Positions 16,513 to 24,637 of a stretch of 27,532 nucleotides of DNA are shown one piece after another. Numbering within the stretch: position 1 is the first letter of the stretch; each line of letters opens with the position of its first letter. The translations under genes were made by a program, and so were the position numbers. Origin of the DNA: UBA2287 sp037442025 (GTDB lineage Bacteria; Bacteroidota; Bacteroidia; Bacteroidales; Tenuifilaceae); NCBI GenBank assembly GCA_037442025.1, contig JBBIRB010000036.1:1-27532 (forward strand). Direction: 5' to 3'. The notes under the pieces were generated by a model. The model was not told where the DNA came from, ran no database searches, and was given only the letters and a program-made list of their open reading frames with translations.

Positions 16513-17612
16513 TGACATTTATTTTTTACATATCGCTCGTATTGCTGCTGCTAGCTGTAATACGTTTTTTGGTTGTGCTTTTCAATTTTTTAACCCAACC
16601 CTTTTTAACTACTCGAAGTCCATCGGGTGCTCCATTGGTTTCGGTACTTATTCCCGCTCGTAACGAAGAGGAAAATATTTCTACCCTACTCAACGACCTT
16701 GTTCGACAGCAATACGCTCATATTGAGATTATTGTTTATAACGACTGTTCAACCGATGGAACAGAGGCAGCTGTTAAAGCCCAAATAAAGTCCGATGAAC
16801 GTATTCGAATTATAAATGGAAACGATTTGCCCAATGGATGGCTTGGGAAAAATAATGCGTGCTACCAATTGGCAACGCAGGCTAAAGGCGCTTACCTTTT
16901 ATTCCTCGATGCCGATGTTTCTGTTGCACCCCACTTTGTAGGAAATGCAGTTGCCCAATTGCAGCGAAAGCGTTTGGTGCTTCTAAGCATGTTTCCCCGG
17001 CAGGTTACTAAAACCTGGGGCGAATTGCTGGTTGTACCCAATATGAATTGGATTCTTCTAAGTTTACTTCCTCTGCGTTTGGTTCAATGGAGCAGAAAGC
17101 GTTCTTTGGCAGCAGCAAATGGACAAATGATGCTTTTCGACGCCCAGCACTACCATGCTCATCAGTGGCATTACCAATTTCGCCATTCGGCGGTTGAGGA
17201 TATAACTATAAGTCGTGCAATAAAACGTAAGCGTTTACGAATGGCCACCCTATTGGGATCCGACGATATTAGTTGCCGAATGTACCATGATTTTTCTGAT
17301 GCTTTAAATGGTTTTTCGAAGAATGTATGCGCTTTCTTTGGAAGTAGTACTTACGTTACCCTTGCTTTTGCAGTAATTGGCACCCTTGCCCCTTTCCTTA
17401 TTCTTTTCACCCTCCCTTTTCCTCTGAGTTTTGCTTTTTTCTTTTCCATGCTTTTTGCGCGCATGTTGGTTTCAGACCTCTCGGGACAATCGGTTTTTAA
17501 AAATGTTATGCTGTGGCCCCTTCAGCACCTTGTTTTTTTATTTATGGTTTACAAGTCGATTCGGTTTTATAGGGGAAAGAATATTATTTGGAAGGGGAGA
17601 AGAGTTAAATAG
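16512..17612 (+). CDS. Membrane GT2 glycosyltransferase, CrtQ/HpnB-like
   Basis: A 366-residue protein starting at ATG that overlaps the preceding stop by one base. A membrane helix (4-27) precedes a GT-A domain: SVLIPARNEEENI (44-56), VYNDCSTDGT (75-84) and the metal-binding DxD, LDADV (132-136; D133, D135). Then come VEDITISRAI (228-237; acidic catalytic pair) and RMYHDFSDALNGFSKN, which matches the end of CrtQ/HpnB-type enzymes. Two or three C-terminal membrane helices (about 278-350) anchor it. The expected role is transfer of a sugar to a lipid-like acceptor such as a carotenoid, hopanoid or glycerolipid at the cytoplasmic face. The coupled acyltransferase upstream suggests a glycosyl-then-acyl decoration. 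Acceptor not determinable here. Confidence 0.85.
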   Translation: MTFIFYISLVLLLLAVIRFLVVLFNFLTQPFLTTRSPSGAPLVSVLIPARNEEENISTLLNDLVRQQYAHIEIIVYNDCSTDGTEAAVKAQIKSDERIRIINGNDLPNGWLGKNNACYQLATQAKGAYLLFLDADVSVAPHFVGNAVAQLQRKRLVLLSMFPRQVTKTWGELLVVPNMNWILLSLLPLRLVQWSRKRSLAAANGQMMLFDAQHYHAHQWHYQFRHSAVEDITISRAIKRKRLRMATLLGSDDISCRMYHDFSDALNGFSKNVCAFFGSSTYVTLAFAVIGTLAPFLILFTLPFPLSFAFFFSMLFARMLVSDLSGQSVFKNVMLWPLQHLVFLFMVYKSIRFYRGKNIIWKGRRVK

Positions 17613-17640
17613 TTTGATAATTTAAAAACCACTTTAAAGG

Positions 17641-17669
17641 AAAAGGGAGCCATTCATAACTCCCTTTTT
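17641..17669. terminator. Bidirectional terminator
   Basis: Stem AAAAGGGAG (17641-17649) with CTCCCTTTT (17660-17668), a 10-base loop and flanking A and T runs. It serves the plus-strand GT2 operon and the minus-strand DUF5606 gene. Confidence 0.85.
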
Positions 17670-17691
17670 GCAATTAATCAGTTTATATGGC

Positions 17692-18285
17692 CTATTCGCC
17701 CATTTTTCGGGGTGTCGATTTTTTTACGGGGGCGGCACTTTTAGTTACTTTAGTTGCTTGAACCTTTTTAGTGTCGGTTGCCTTTTTTGTGGATGAAGTT
17801 TTTGCAGCAGGTGTTTTTTTAGCCTTTGGCTTAGGAGTTTCAGTGGCCTCGGCCTTGTCTGTCGTTGTATCAGGTTCTTCAATCTTTTCTTCAACGGGCT
17901 CCGAAAAATCTATAAGATTTAAAGCCTGCAGCTGATTATACCACGAAAAAACTTTTTTGATATCGGAAACATAAACGCGTTCCGCATCGAAATTGGGTAG
18001 AACCTTCTGAAAATGGGCTTTCAACTGTTCGTTGCTCGACTTTGGTGAAATGGAGGGCATTGAGCTTTCGAGCTGTTTGATTGCATCAAGTACTTCGCGA
18101 AGGGGTTTTTCGCCATCGTTAGTGAATATGGCAATGTCGGTAAGCGCGCTTGCTTTGGCTGTAGTAGGAACATGTGTACGCTTACCATCGGTTAACGATT
18201 CAACAATAATTCCGTTGCGCCCCTGCGAAATGAATTTGAATAGGCCTGAATGGCCTGAAATGGACATGATGTCTTTTAATGACAT
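17692..18285 (-). CDS. DUF5606 domain protein with basic C-terminal tail
   Basis: A 197-residue cytoplasmic protein of a Bacteroidota-restricted family. The N-terminal 135 residues are the DUF5606 region, recognised by SLKDIMSISGHSGLFKFIS, GIIVESLTDGKRTHV and SALTDIAIFTNDGEKPL. From about 140 the chain becomes a low-complexity acidic then Lys/Ala/Thr-rich tail (KKTPAAKTSS..., TKSAAPVKKSTPRK), probably disordered and possibly nucleic-acid-binding. The function of the family is unknown to me. It is the last gene of the minus-strand run and has its own candidate promoter, 94 bp after fabI. Confidence 0.85.
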   Translation of the reverse strand: MSLKDIMSISGHSGLFKFISQGRNGIIVESLTDGKRTHVPTTAKASALTDIAIFTNDGEKPLREVLDAIKQLESSMPSISPKSSNEQLKAHFQKVLPNFDAERVYVSDIKKVFSWYNQLQALNLIDFSEPVEEKIEEPDTTTDKAEATETPKPKAKKTPAAKTSSTKKATDTKKVQATKVTKSAAPVKKSTPRKMGE

Positions 18286-18313
18286 AGTGAACTTGTTTGG
18301 TTGTATTGAACTA

Positions 18314-18321
18314 CAAAAGTA
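18314..18321 (-). promoter_or_regulatory. Candidate -7 box for the DUF5606 gene
   Basis: The minus strand reads TACTTTTG (TAnnTTTG), with an expected start near 18307, about 22 bases before the ATG at 18285. The -33 element is not clear. Confidence 0.4.
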
Positions 18322-18379
18322 TTAAAAAACCCTTGAATAGTAAAAGCAATTTGGTTCGATTATTTTTTGTATTAATCAA

Positions 18380-19219
18380 TTATTTACAGTCTCTGCACTC
18401 ATCCAAATTTTTGTTGTATACTGCCATGGCTCTGTTGCTCATACCCATATTAGAGAAACCGCCATCGTTGTATAAATTCTGCATGGTTACTTTTCGGGTT
18501 AAATCGCTGAAAAGGGTAATGCAATAGTTGGCACACTCCTCGGCATCGGCATTGCCAAGTGGCGACATGCGGTCGGTAAAGTCCATAAGGGCATCGAACC
18601 CCATTACACCGCTACCGGCAGTTGTTGGTGTTGGCGATTGCGATATGGTGTTAATTCGCACCCTGCGCTCGCGGCCATATATATATCCGAAACTGCGTGC
18701 AATGGATTCTAGCAGAGCTTTGGCATCGGCCATATCGTTGTATCCGTATAGAGTACGCTGAGCAGCGATGTACGAAAGGGCTACAATGGAGCCCCAGGGC
18801 TTAATAGCATCGTATTTCCAGGCTACCTGAAGTATTTTATGGAACGAAATGGCAGAAATATCGAGGGTTTTTTGAAAATATTCGTAATTTAAATCGTCGT
18901 AAGTAATTCCCTTTCGCACATTGGGCGACATACCAATGGAATGGAGTATGAAATCGAATTTGCCTCCAAAATGCTCCATGCTCTGCGTAATAAGGTTTTC
19001 TAGATCCTTTACGTTGGTGGCATCGGCCGGAATTAGTTTGGCATTGGTTGCTGCTGCCAATTCATCTATATTGCCCATGCGCATTGCCACGGGTGTGTTG
19101 GTTAGTACCAGCTGAGCACCCTCTTGGTGAGCCCTTTCGGCCACCTGCCATGCAATGGAACTTTCGTTTAGGGCACCAAATATTAACCCCTTCTTTCCTT
19201 TTAGTAAATTGAATGCCAT
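18380..19219 (-). CDS. fabI: Enoyl-[acyl-carrier-protein] reductase (NADH)
   Basis: A 279-residue short-chain dehydrogenase of the FabI type, catalysing the last step of each fatty-acid elongation cycle: reduction of trans-2-enoyl-ACP. The nucleotide loop is GLIFGALNESSIAWQVA (11-27), with the atypical spacing of FabI. The catalytic pair is Y160-x6-K167 (GYNDMADAK), with the additional conserved Y150 (SYIAAQRTLYG). HSIGMSPN (93-100) and the C-terminal GGFSNMGM block agree. Length is slightly above E. coli FabI (262) because of short C-terminal residues. It lies 78 bp after recN without an obvious terminator between them, so read-through from the upstream operon is possible. Confidence 0.95.
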   Translation of the reverse strand: MAFNLLKGKKGLIFGALNESSIAWQVAERAHQEGAQLVLTNTPVAMRMGNIDELAAATNAKLIPADATNVKDLENLITQSMEHFGGKFDFILHSIGMSPNVRKGITYDDLNYEYFQKTLDISAISFHKILQVAWKYDAIKPWGSIVALSYIAAQRTLYGYNDMADAKALLESIARSFGYIYGRERRVRINTISQSPTPTTAGSGVMGFDALMDFTDRMSPLGNADAEECANYCITLFSDLTRKVTMQNLYNDGGFSNMGMSNRAMAVYNKNLDECRDCK

Positions 19220-19297
19220 ACAATCAGATTTTAAGGTTTTTCTAAACTACATTTCAAACCATATAAAACATATGGATGCTCAAATTGTTCGGATATA

Positions 19298-20977
19298 CTA
19301 AGTTTTGTCCGATTTTTGGTTGCTAAGCAAGTGTTTTGCATTTTCTAGTGCGGCCTCCGATAGTGATTCGCCACTTAGCATTTTAGCTATTTCAATAACT
19401 CTTTCCTGGGGAGAAAGAAGTTTTATTAATGTTTTCGATTGACTACTATTGCTATCCTTGTATACCAAATAGTGGTGATTGCCCTTGCTGGCAATTTGGG
19501 GAAGGTGAGTGATGTTTACAACCTGCATATTGTTACCCATATGGTTAATGATGTTCCCCATTTTGTCGGCAACTTCGCCCGATACACCCGTGTCAATTTC
19601 ATCGAAAATTATAGTGGGCAACCCTTTTTTTGAAAGCATGAGCGACTTAATACTGAGCATGAGTCGCGAAATTTCACCTCCCGACGCAACTTTCGACAGT
19701 TCCTGCAAAGCAATTTGTTTGTTAGCGCTGAAGAGGAATGTAATACTATCGATTCCTGTTGGTTGGTATTGCTCGAGGGGTCTATATTCAATTTCGAAGC
19801 GGGCATGGGGAATTCCCAGCTGCTTAAGCAATAATTCAATATTTGATTGGAACTTGGGAAAACCATTCCGGCGGGCAGTTGAAAGTTGCTTTGCTGTTTT
19901 GCTCAACTCACCTTCAGTAATTTCCAGTTCCTTCCTCTTAGTTTCAATTTGAAGGTCGTAACTTTCAATGGTGTTGAGTTTGCTATTCAGCTCATCCCTA
20001 ACCTTTATTAATTCGTCGGCCGATGCAACCCTATGCTTCTGTTGCAGAGTAAAAAACAGGTCGAGCCTGCTGTTTACAGCAGATAACTGTTCGGGATCCA
20101 TTGCAATTCGGTCGTTTAAAATTCCAATGTCGTGGGCAATATCGCGAAGTTCTGTTCGGCACGATTCGAGCCTTTCGGCTACTGCATTAACATTCGAAGA
20201 AAATTTTGATACTTTTTGTAGCCCACTGTAGCAGGTTTTAAGCATGGAATTGACCGATTGCTCGCTACCATCGAGCGTATCGAGGGAGAATAGGAGTTGG
20301 TTCTTGATCTCCTCTGCATTAGATAGTTCTTGCTGAAGCAATTCGAGTTCCTGTTGTTCTCCTGGTTTTATATTAGCATCGTTGAGTTGCTGCAGCTGAA
20401 AACGAATATAATCGAGTTCAGTGCTTGCTCTATTAGCGTTTTGTTCAAGTTCGTTTAGTTCACCTTTTAATCTTTTATAATAGGTAAATATTTTTTGGTA
20501 CTCCAGAACCAGCGGTTCGGTTTGGGTAAACGAATCGATAGCTCCGATTTGAAACGAACTGCTTGAAAGTAAAAGATTCTGGTGTTGCGAATGGATGTCA
20601 ATTAGCCTGTCGCCCAACTCTTTGAGCAAATTAAGGTTAACAGGAATTTCGTTAATAAACGCTCTCGATTTGCCGGCTTCGTTAATTTGCCTTCGAATAA
20701 TGGTACTGGAGTGAAAATCTAAATCGTTCAGGATGAAGAATTCTTCCAGATTGTAACCCGAAACTTCGAAAAGCCCCTCAACCACACAGTTTTTAGTTTT
20801 GTCTTTTAAGGCCGAAGCATCGGCCCGTTGGCCTAAAATGAGAGAAAGGGCACCTAAAAGGATCGATTTTCCGGCACCTGTTTCTCCTGTAATGGTATTT
20901 AATCCTGCATTGAACTCAATGCGGAGTTCATCGATAAGCGCGTAGTTTTGTATGTAGAGGTTCCGAAGCATGGCCAA
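19298..20977 (-). CDS. recN: DNA repair protein RecN
   Basis: A 559-residue SMC-like ATPase acting early in double-strand-break repair. N-terminal Walker A GETGAGKS (31-38) follows LYIQNYALIDELRIEF. A long coiled coil fills the centre (about 150-370). The C-terminal ABC signature SGGEISRLMLSIK and Walker B TIIFDEIDTGVSGE complete the ATPase head, followed by NITHLPQIAS. Length is typical (550-560). It begins 11 bp after porD, in the same operon. Confidence 0.96.
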   Translation of the reverse strand: MAMLRNLYIQNYALIDELRIEFNAGLNTITGETGAGKSILLGALSLILGQRADASALKDKTKNCVVEGLFEVSGYNLEEFFILNDLDFHSSTIIRRQINEAGKSRAFINEIPVNLNLLKELGDRLIDIHSQHQNLLLSSSSFQIGAIDSFTQTEPLVLEYQKIFTYYKRLKGELNELEQNANRASTELDYIRFQLQQLNDANIKPGEQQELELLQQELSNAEEIKNQLLFSLDTLDGSEQSVNSMLKTCYSGLQKVSKFSSNVNAVAERLESCRTELRDIAHDIGILNDRIAMDPEQLSAVNSRLDLFFTLQQKHRVASADELIKVRDELNSKLNTIESYDLQIETKRKELEITEGELSKTAKQLSTARRNGFPKFQSNIELLLKQLGIPHARFEIEYRPLEQYQPTGIDSITFLFSANKQIALQELSKVASGGEISRLMLSIKSLMLSKKGLPTIIFDEIDTGVSGEVADKMGNIINHMGNNMQVVNITHLPQIASKGNHHYLVYKDSNSSQSKTLIKLLSPQERVIEIAKMLSGESLSEAALENAKHLLSNQKSDKT

Positions 20978-20988
20978 TTCGATATTTC

Positions 20989-21939
20989 CTAACGTCGGGG
21001 TGGGGTTGTGGCGCCACCCTGGCCGGGATTGGTTGTGAGCAGCCTATTGTACTTTGCTGCATTGGAATTGTCCACTTCTACTAAAATATTAACCACTCGT
21101 GTTTTTTCTGCAGGGAACGATTCGGTAAATAGGTTAACCAGCTCCTCATTTTTCGCATCGAAAAAAACTTGAATAAGGTATAGGTACGGGTCGGGCTTTT
21201 CGCGGTATACTTTCTGGAGATTAACTATTGATTCGGCAATTTCGGCACGACCTTCCATCAGTTTGTCGCTCATGCGGTCGAGACCTAACCTATGGTACCG
21301 GTAGTACACCTCGCGAACAGGGCGATACTTATCGTTCAGTAAGTTCTCAACAAGCCAGTAACGATTTTTGCGGTTCCCTTCATAAGCTTTCCAACCCCGT
21401 TCAACGGCATTCTGGGCATTATTAACAATGCGCTCAGCTTTTTGGAAATATTCGGTTCCCCCCAAATACGAAAATGAATCGTAGTCGAAACCAAGAATTA
21501 TGTATATGTAGTAAGCAAGGGTGGAAGTAAGGTTACTGCTGAATTGGGTTTCAGAAAATTCGAGTTTATCGAACTCAAGATATCGGAAATGCAAGTTATT
21601 GTCGACAATATTTAGCATGGCCGTTGAGTACGAAGTACCAAAAACGGGTCGGCGCGATTGGATTTGCAAAACTCCCTTATACTCATCGGAGCCTATTTGC
21701 TCATTTAGGGTGAGCATAATTGTACATTCAATGCGCTCATCCTGACCGTAAACGTGATTAGTCCACGATGTGTTGTTAACAAATTCGTAAAGAGCAGTTT
21801 GCAAGGTTTGAAACATATTTCTATTTGTTCCTGAAATGCGCTGCGAGTTTATTTGAACATTGCATCTGAGTTCCTGCTGAAAACTCATTAGAGGAGAAAC
21901 CATAAAAAGTACAAGTAGCAAATTCCTCAGACTAATCAT
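20989..21939 (-). CDS. porD: Type IX secretion protein PorD (DUF4835)
   Basis: A 316-residue exported protein. A signal peptide (about 1-20, ending PLMSFQ) precedes QELRCNVQINSQRI. The DUF4835 hallmarks are NMFQTLQTALYEFVNNTSW, QDERIECTIMLTL, LGFDYDSFSYLGG and AERIVNNAQNAVERGWKAYE. The C-terminus is Gly/Thr/Pro-rich. Family members are linked to the type IX secretion system of Bacteroidota, which exports proteins across the outer membrane, although the mechanical role of PorD is poorly defined. Its place between coaBC and recN is conserved in the phylum. No other T9SS gene is in the window. Confidence 0.88.
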   Translation of the reverse strand: MISLRNLLLVLFMVSPLMSFQQELRCNVQINSQRISGTNRNMFQTLQTALYEFVNNTSWTNHVYGQDERIECTIMLTLNEQIGSDEYKGVLQIQSRRPVFGTSYSTAMLNIVDNNLHFRYLEFDKLEFSETQFSSNLTSTLAYYIYIILGFDYDSFSYLGGTEYFQKAERIVNNAQNAVERGWKAYEGNRKNRYWLVENLLNDKYRPVREVYYRYHRLGLDRMSDKLMEGRAEIAESIVNLQKVYREKPDPYLYLIQVFFDAKNEELVNLFTESFPAEKTRVVNILVEVDNSNAAKYNRLLTTNPGQGGATTPPRR

Positions 21940-21966
21940 AGGTTCAGAGCTTTAAGTATAAAACAA

Positions 21967-23169
21967 CTAGCAACCAATAACGGAACATAGCTCATTTATA
22001 ATATCGGCAGCTACCTCACCCTTGCTTTTAAGTTCGAAATCCTTCTGTAGTCCATTTGCATGAAGGATTGTAATTTTATTGGTATCGGTTTCGAAACCTG
22101 CTCCACTTTGGTTAAGCGAATTGAGTACAATGAAATTGAGCCCTTTCGATTGTAATTTCTTTTGGGCATTTTCCATTTCGTTTTGGGTTTCGAGGGCAAA
22201 CCCAACTAAAAACTGCGAAGGCTTTTTGAATTCGCTAAGCCTTTTTACTATGTCTTGCGTGGCCACAAGTTCAATATTAAGAGTTTCAGCTACTCGCTTT
22301 ATTTTGTCGTGGCTACTGTGTTTTGGGCTATAATCAGCTACTGCTGCAGCCATTATTGCACCATCGCACTTTTCGAAAAGATTTTCGCAGGCAGATGCCA
22401 TTTCTGCAGCGGTGTTAACTTTTATTATTTGAATACTTGGATGGTTGGGTAACTCGTGGGTAGGACCGGTAACGAACTGAACCTGAGCACCTCTTAGGGC
22501 TAGTTCGAGAGCAATGCTTTTCCCCATTTTTCCCGACGAGCGGTTTCCAATGAATCGAACCGGATCGATGGGTTCGTAGGTTGGTCCGGAAGTAACCAGG
22601 ATGGTTTTCCCTTTGAGTCGATTGGTTCTACCGAAAAAGTCGAGTAAGAATGCAACAATTTGTTCGGGTTCTTCCATCCGTCCCTTGCCCGAAAGGCCAC
22701 TGGCTAACTCTCCTACTGCAGGCTCAACAACAATATTGCCGTTGCGTTGCAAAATGGTCAGGTTCTGTTGGGTAGTTGGATGCTGAAACATATCGAGATC
22801 CATGGCTGGTGCCACCACAACCGGGCAACGTGCCGACAAGTAGGTAGTAAGCAGTAAGTTGTCGGCAACTCCATGGGCCATTTTGGCTATGGTGTTTGCC
22901 GATGCAGGGGCAATCAGATACAGATCGGCCCAAAGCCCCAAGTCGACATGGCTATTCCAATCGCCGTTCTCGGGGTTGAAAAAATCTACAAGAATGGGGT
23001 TTTTTGTAAGCGTTGCCATGGTTAAGGGGGTAATAAACTCTTTGGCAAGTGGCGTCATAACAACCTTTACATTTGCGCCCTCCTTTACAAGCAAACGCGC
23101 CAGAACAGCAGCCTTGTAGGCAGCAATGCTCCCTGTTATGCCAAGAATTATGTTTTTTCCCTTAAGCAT
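21967..23169 (-). CDS. coaBC: Bifunctional phosphopantothenoylcysteine decarboxylase/phosphopantothenate-cysteine ligase
   Basis: A 400-residue fusion enzyme for two steps of coenzyme A synthesis. The flavin-dependent decarboxylase half (1-180) has GITGSIAAYKA, the catalytic NSHVDLG (H74) and APASANTIAKMAHGVADNL. The ligase half (185-400) has the CTP-binding FIGNRSSGKMG (207-216) and the KIKR segment. Two positions differ from the E. coli enzyme: PAMD (D124) where PAMN is usual, and ASG (S157) where the E. coli protein has a cysteine. Similar substitutions may be typical of Bacteroidota. It begins 2 bp after rpoZ and is plainly in that operon. Confidence 0.95.
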   Translation of the reverse strand: MLKGKNIILGITGSIAAYKAAVLARLLVKEGANVKVVMTPLAKEFITPLTMATLTKNPILVDFFNPENGDWNSHVDLGLWADLYLIAPASANTIAKMAHGVADNLLLTTYLSARCPVVVAPAMDLDMFQHPTTQQNLTILQRNGNIVVEPAVGELASGLSGKGRMEEPEQIVAFLLDFFGRTNRLKGKTILVTSGPTYEPIDPVRFIGNRSSGKMGKSIALELALRGAQVQFVTGPTHELPNHPSIQIIKVNTAAEMASACENLFEKCDGAIMAAAVADYSPKHSSHDKIKRVAETLNIELVATQDIVKRLSEFKKPSQFLVGFALETQNEMENAQKKLQSKGLNFIVLNSLNQSGAGFETDTNKITILHANGLQKDFELKSKGEVAADIINELCSVIGC

Positions 23170-23171
23170 GC

Positions 23172-23507
23172 CTAGTTGCTTGCTTTATCGGCTTTTTCCC
23201 CTTTTCTGAAATACAATTTGTTGTCGAGGTACTCTTGAGTTGCAATCAGAACAGGTTTTGGTAAGCGCTCGTAGTACTTACTAATCTCAATTTGCTCACG
23301 ATTTTCGAAAACCTCTTCGAGGTTATCGGTGTAGTAGGCAAACTCTTCCAATTTCTTGTTCAATTCAATTTTAATGTCGTGCGAAATTTTATTGGCACGC
23401 TTGCCAATAATACGAACAGTTTCGTAAACATTTTCGGTTTCACGATCGAGTTGATTTAGGTCGCGGGTAATGGTACTTGTTGGTGCTGCGATTTTTTTAA
23501 CGTCCAT
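23172..23507 (-). CDS. rpoZ: RNA polymerase omega subunit, Bacteroidota type
   Basis: A 111-residue protein matching the Bacteroidota form of the omega/Rpb6-like subunit. Recognisable parts are NVYETVRIIGKRANKIS (27-43), the helix-forming core that corresponds to omega's conserved RANQI region, and KPVLIATQEYLDNKLYFRK near the C-terminus. It stabilises beta-prime during polymerase assembly. It sits 14 bp after bamD and 2 bp before coaBC, an order common in this phylum. Confidence 0.9.
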   Translation of the reverse strand: MDVKKIAAPTSTITRDLNQLDRETENVYETVRIIGKRANKISHDIKIELNKKLEEFAYYTDNLEEVFENREQIEISKYYERLPKPVLIATQEYLDNKLYFRKGEKADKASN

Positions 23508-23521
23508 AACTATATTATTAT

Positions 23522-24316
23522 TTACTGGTTTCCAATTACTTTTAAAGAGGTTGCATAAATGCGTTCGGCCTCCCTAAGGTATTTTGTGTTGGGGAATTCG
23601 CCAATAAGAGTAAAATACTCATCAATTGTACTTTGAAAGCGCTCCCTTCGTTTGCTGGGTACGCTGTTATCGGCAAGCAAATACGATGCTTGTAAAAGCA
23701 TATAGAGTTGCTCTTCACGGAACTTGCTGCTTGGGTATTCGTTTAAACTATTTCGAAGCGATACTATGGCGGCTTTATAATCGCCAATGTTATAGTATAG
23801 CTTTGAACTTAGGTACGATTTCTCTATCAATTTCTCCCTAAGTTCATTCACCAATTTTTCAACTTCCTGCTTCCTGTTTGTGCGAGGGTATTTTGCAGCA
23901 AATTCAGAAAAGGCTGTAAGAGCCGAATTGGTTGTTTCCTGGTCGAGTAAAGGGCGAGGCGACGATTTATAGAAACAGTAGGCGTACATAAACTCCGAGT
24001 CTTCAGTAAAAACGCTCCGGGGATAATTGCGCCTGAAATTATTAAAGTAGTGTCCTGCTAAAAGATAATCGCCCTGATGATAGTATCCCATAGCCATGAA
24101 ATACTCTATGGAGTCGGCACGTTGAGTTCCCTTGTATATTCCAACTAATTGCTCAAAAAGTATGGTTGATCGGTAAAAGTCCTTTTTTGCGTAATACTCA
24201 TTCGCTTTTTTGTATTTCAAATTGTAGTCGCTACTTTTCAGTATTTTATCGAATTTACTACAGGCAGTAAGAAGTGCGGTTAGAACCAGAGAAAGGATAA
24301 GAGCTCGTTTTAGCAT
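23522..24316 (-). CDS. bamD: Outer membrane assembly lipoprotein BamD
   Basis: A 264-residue lipoprotein. The lipobox LLTAC places the lipidated cysteine at residue 19. The mature chain consists of about five TPR-like repeats: YKKANEYYAKKDFYRSTILFE, YFMAMGYYHQGDYLLAGHYF, EDSEFMYAYCFYKSSP with the PLLDQE motif, YYNIGDYKAAIVSLRN and FRE...LLQASYLLA. This matches BamD of the beta-barrel assembly machinery, working on the periplasmic face of the outer membrane with BamA. It is the first gene of the operon with rpoZ, coaBC, porD and recN. Confidence 0.93.
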   Translation of the reverse strand: MLKRALILSLVLTALLTACSKFDKILKSSDYNLKYKKANEYYAKKDFYRSTILFEQLVGIYKGTQRADSIEYFMAMGYYHQGDYLLAGHYFNNFRRNYPRSVFTEDSEFMYAYCFYKSSPRPLLDQETTNSALTAFSEFAAKYPRTNRKQEVEKLVNELREKLIEKSYLSSKLYYNIGDYKAAIVSLRNSLNEYPSSKFREEQLYMLLQASYLLADNSVPSKRRERFQSTIDEYFTLIGEFPNTKYLREAERIYATSLKVIGNQ

Positions 24317-24387
24317 GGCTTGTGCGAAAATGATTTATTAATAAACAGAGTTTTTTACCTAATATTTTGTTGTTCAATTTAAGCGAG

Positions 24388-24395
24388 CAAAATTA
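24388..24395 (-). promoter_or_regulatory. Candidate -7 box for the bamD operon
   Basis: The minus strand reads TAATTTTG (TAnnTTTG), about 72 bases before the bamD ATG at 24316. A matching -33 element is not obvious. Confidence 0.4.
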
Positions 24396-24600
24396 GCTAT
24401 TTTTTTAACCTTACCACCTTTTTTATTACCAGTAATTTTGAAATTTGGTTAAAACTTCTTCTTACAAACCTAACATACATATATTTAATACATTAAATTT
24501 TGTGTTTACTGTTATTAAACTTTTCTATGTTGTTAAATAAACTAATTTGAGCAAGTATATTCTAATGGTTTTTGCTCTTCATTTTCGATGTATTGTTAAA
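24396..24600. other. Divergent intergenic region, bamD to alpha-oxoamine synthase
   Basis: The 321-bp gap between the two genes holds only the two promoter candidates. The rest is AT-rich with no coding frame, hairpin or repeat that I can support. Confidence 0.5.
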
Positions 24601-24608
24601 TAAATTTG
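24601..24608 (+). promoter_or_regulatory. Candidate -7 box for the alpha-oxoamine synthase
   Basis: TAAATTTG, 29 bases before the ATG at 24638. TTTG at 24571-24574 is 26 bases upstream, longer than the usual spacing. Confidence 0.45.
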
Positions 24609-24637
24609 TAGGTTTTTACCCAATAAACTGAATTTCC

